A stretch of 64,000 nt of DNA, from NCBI RefSeq assembly GCF_024713975.1, contig NC_091107.1, positions 13,381,501 through 13,445,500 of the forward strand, read 5' to 3'. The translations under genes were made by a program, and so were the position numbers. The notes under the pieces were generated by a model. It had not been told where the DNA came from, searched no databases, and was given only the letters and a program-made list of their open reading frames with translations. Within the stretch, counting starts at the first letter, position 1. Each line of letters opens with the position of its first letter. Shown one piece after another: positions 61,592 to 64,000 of the stretch. The stretch comes from Paralichthys olivaceus (taxonomy: Eukaryota; Chordata; Actinopteri; Pleuronectiformes; Paralichthyidae).

Positions 61592-64000
61592 GATATCTGC
61601 TAACAAAGGCTAATTTATGCTCAACATCATGTACTGAATCTGTATTCATTTTAGATACGGACGAAACAGAGCACTACCACTGGAAGTTATGGGGGGGGGG
61701 GGGGCAGTAGCCATTAATTCAAGTGAGACAACCATAGGACATGAGGAGAACATTTCAACAAAATGGCGTAACTTTTTGAAGAGAGACTTCAAGAGTTGGA
61801 AGAGGCATCTATATGATGTACCTTTGCAAATGGAGATACAGCCATCGTCATGTTTGTTGTGGTTAGAAATCCTGTGCTGTCCTCAAGCTGATGTTTTGCT
61901 TATCAAAGTGTCAACTGTGTGCAGTGACAGATACATCCAGTGAAATGGACTCTTTTTGCATGCAATCAGCATAAATAGTTCAGTTTTGTTTCAGTGTCAT
62001 TATGTTGATAAATTAATCTCGGTCCATAACTGGCAGTTCAATTGAACCTTTATAAAGCGATTGGAAGCCATTGTGTGCCAGCATGGTGAAAACAGACAGC
62101 TCAACCCTGGTCAGTTCCACACAGAACTTCCTCCTGTATCTAGGTGCTATAGAATTAACACTTAAAGGTAAATAATCCTCATGTCTTCCCTGTTACCATC
62201 ACAGCTTCCGTTTGCCCCCCCTGGGGTGTTACGATAGCGATGTTGTCAGCGACTCCCAGTTGCTGTCGCATGTCAGCACTGTGACACTCCTTTGTAAACA
62301 CTCCCTTGTAAACAGCCGAGTTCCTCCAGGTTTTGTTGTGACTGACACGCCCAACCTCCAGCCTCAGATAACCTATTCGCTGCAGATGTCTAGACTAATA
62401 CCACCACCAGTATATCCCATAAGACCCTGCAAATACATCAGGAAAACAATCTGATAAATGTATTAGCATATTATGACCATAAAGTGTGTCTGTGTAGCTG
62501 TGTGGTAGCTCTACAGAAAAAGAGGGCCCCCCCAGCTAAGATGGATTTACATATACAGTAACTTTTATTTATGAGTATCGTGAACCAATCTGGAGTAAGT
62601 CACCCTTTTCATAAATCTTTTGCAGACAGATTAATTCAGTTGTTTCCTGTGGCTACAAATGATTTGATCTAAATTTAAAAAAGGATGAGATGGTTTTTGG
62701 GAACAGTTTTTATTTTGTTACACATTTCACTCTTGTTGCCACTCTCTGGCACTCTTTGCGCAACGTGCTGCATCTTGATTTAGGTAAGAAATGAAGTTCC
62801 ATCCAGCAAGCTCTCATACTGAAGGACATCATCGTTTCTGCTGCTGAATCACAAATCACATCCTGCAGTGATTGTTGAATAGTTAATCTCGTTTAAAAGA
62901 CCTCAGTGTTGAATACTCCAGCGAAGTGAAAATGAATCCTTCTTATTCTCCTCATGTGAGAGCAGAAAGGAACAAAAACAGTCCAACTGATATCAAACAT
63001 CAAGATTATAAAATCTCAGGCCAATGTTTGATCTTCAAGACTTTTTCCACATGATAAGAATTGTCAAGTATTTTGTCGTCTGGTTCATATAACATGAAAA
63101 AAGCCTTTTGACACATTATAGCACACACATAATTTGTATTTGATGGGAAGAATTGTTTTATATATATATATTTATATATTTTTTATATATATATCGTTGA
63201 TGTTTTGTTCGATAATTTCCCCAAAATACAATAATTTTAAACCTATACATTTCCCAATTCAGCAATGCTGAGGAGATAAGGAAAAGACAGAATTGAAGTT
63301 AAATTTCTTCAGACTTTTATCAAAGATGAAGACAGTAATCATATCCACCAGTTATTTTGTGTCAGCACGGTATGATCTACAGCCATAAAGCCGCTGCAGA
63401 GTTGTAAAGACGATTAATGCCTTCTTAGGGACTCTTAGTATCCGTTCGGGTTGCTCTTGTCAAACTGTTTCATGAGGAAGTGACACTTTACTGAGAAATG
63501 AAGAGGAAAAGTGTATATATTAAGATTTGGGGAAGCTGTGGGGAAAGCCCAGTCGTCTTGTGTAATAATGCTGTTCCTTTCGACACATCTGATTAAATCA
63601 TGGCATCATGCTACATCTTTCTGCTATAATCAAATTCCATCCATCAAAACCAGTTCTTTTGGTTAACGAACAAAGAGAAGGGTGTAACCAACTTGAGCTA
63701 GTCTTGTGCAGGCTGCGATGGTTATGTAAAATTGTAAGGGCCTCTGTGAAGGCACATGTGTAATTTGTCAGAGGCAGTGCACGCTGTGTAAGAGCTGAGG
63801 AAGGCTCTTTGTTTGCTAATGTAGGTCTACACTAAAGGGGCAGCCGGGATGGCCCGCTTTCTGGGACGGTCGTGCTGCACATCACATGATGGGCTTGGCC
63901 TCGGGGTGAGGCAGTGAAGGAGTCCTAAGATGTTGGTGGGACGGGGAGATAGAAGATGAGAGGATGAGTGATGGGAATATTTACTCTTGCCCGTTTCTTT

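Larger units (their letters stand above)
50675..64000. other. Gene-poor region, possibly intron 1 of the gene starting at 50.5 kb
   Basis: No coding exon could be supported on either strand. Apart from the repeats listed separately, it has G-runs near 51,147-51,158 and 61,691-61,705 and a non-repetitive block at 59,690-59,965 that could be conserved non-coding DNA. AT-rich words shared with the 12.4-kb element occur at 54,220-54,330. Confidence 0.5.

Overview
The window looks like nuclear DNA from a bony fish, probably a percomorph-type teleost. The evidence is compact genes with GT-AG introns, teleost-type dispersed repeats (inverted-repeat MITEs, SINE/LINE tails), long CA/GT microsatellites, and five recognisable vertebrate genes. 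No prokaryotic, viral, CRISPR or insertion-sequence feature was seen. Exon structures below were assembled by hand from splice signals and reading phase, then compared with remembered family members; no database was searched.

Layout. (1) 756-5.2 kb, plus strand: the 3' part of xrra1, ten exons to the stop at 3840, then a probable 3' UTR. (2) 5.2-12.9 kb: intergenic DNA between the convergent 3' ends of xrra1 and chrdl2, holding MITEs and blocks that look like conserved non-coding sequence. (3) 12,930-18,526, minus strand: a complete chordin-like gene, chrdl2, with eleven coding exons and 444 aa. XRRA1 and CHRDL2 also lie close together in human (11q13.4), which supports the chrdl2 assignment. 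(4) 20,025-23,365, minus: complete spag7, seven exons, 228 aa. (5) 24,555-25,480, plus: a complete three-exon beta-defensin gene with TATA box and poly(A) signal, divergent from spag7. (6) 32,416-38,010, minus: complete mepce (7SK snRNA methylphosphate capping enzyme), four coding exons plus an inferred non-coding first exon in a CpG-rich promoter. (7) 38.4-64 kb: 25 kb without a recognisable gene, containing a degenerate ~170-bp tandem repeat, several transposon relics and one candidate promoter plus first coding exon at 50.3-50.56 kb (plus strand) that I cannot assign.

The genes do not form one pathway: a leucine-rich-repeat protein, a secreted BMP antagonist, an R3H-domain nuclear protein, an antimicrobial peptide and a transcription-elongation RNA-capping enzyme. 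The most useful leads are post-transcriptional or regulatory: a minimal ATG-TAA start-stop element seven bases before the chrdl2 start, a uORF overlapping the mepce start, an in-frame AATAAA at the end of mepce coding exon 4, and the unassigned first exon at 50.5 kb. I found no convincing evidence of an entirely new biological system.
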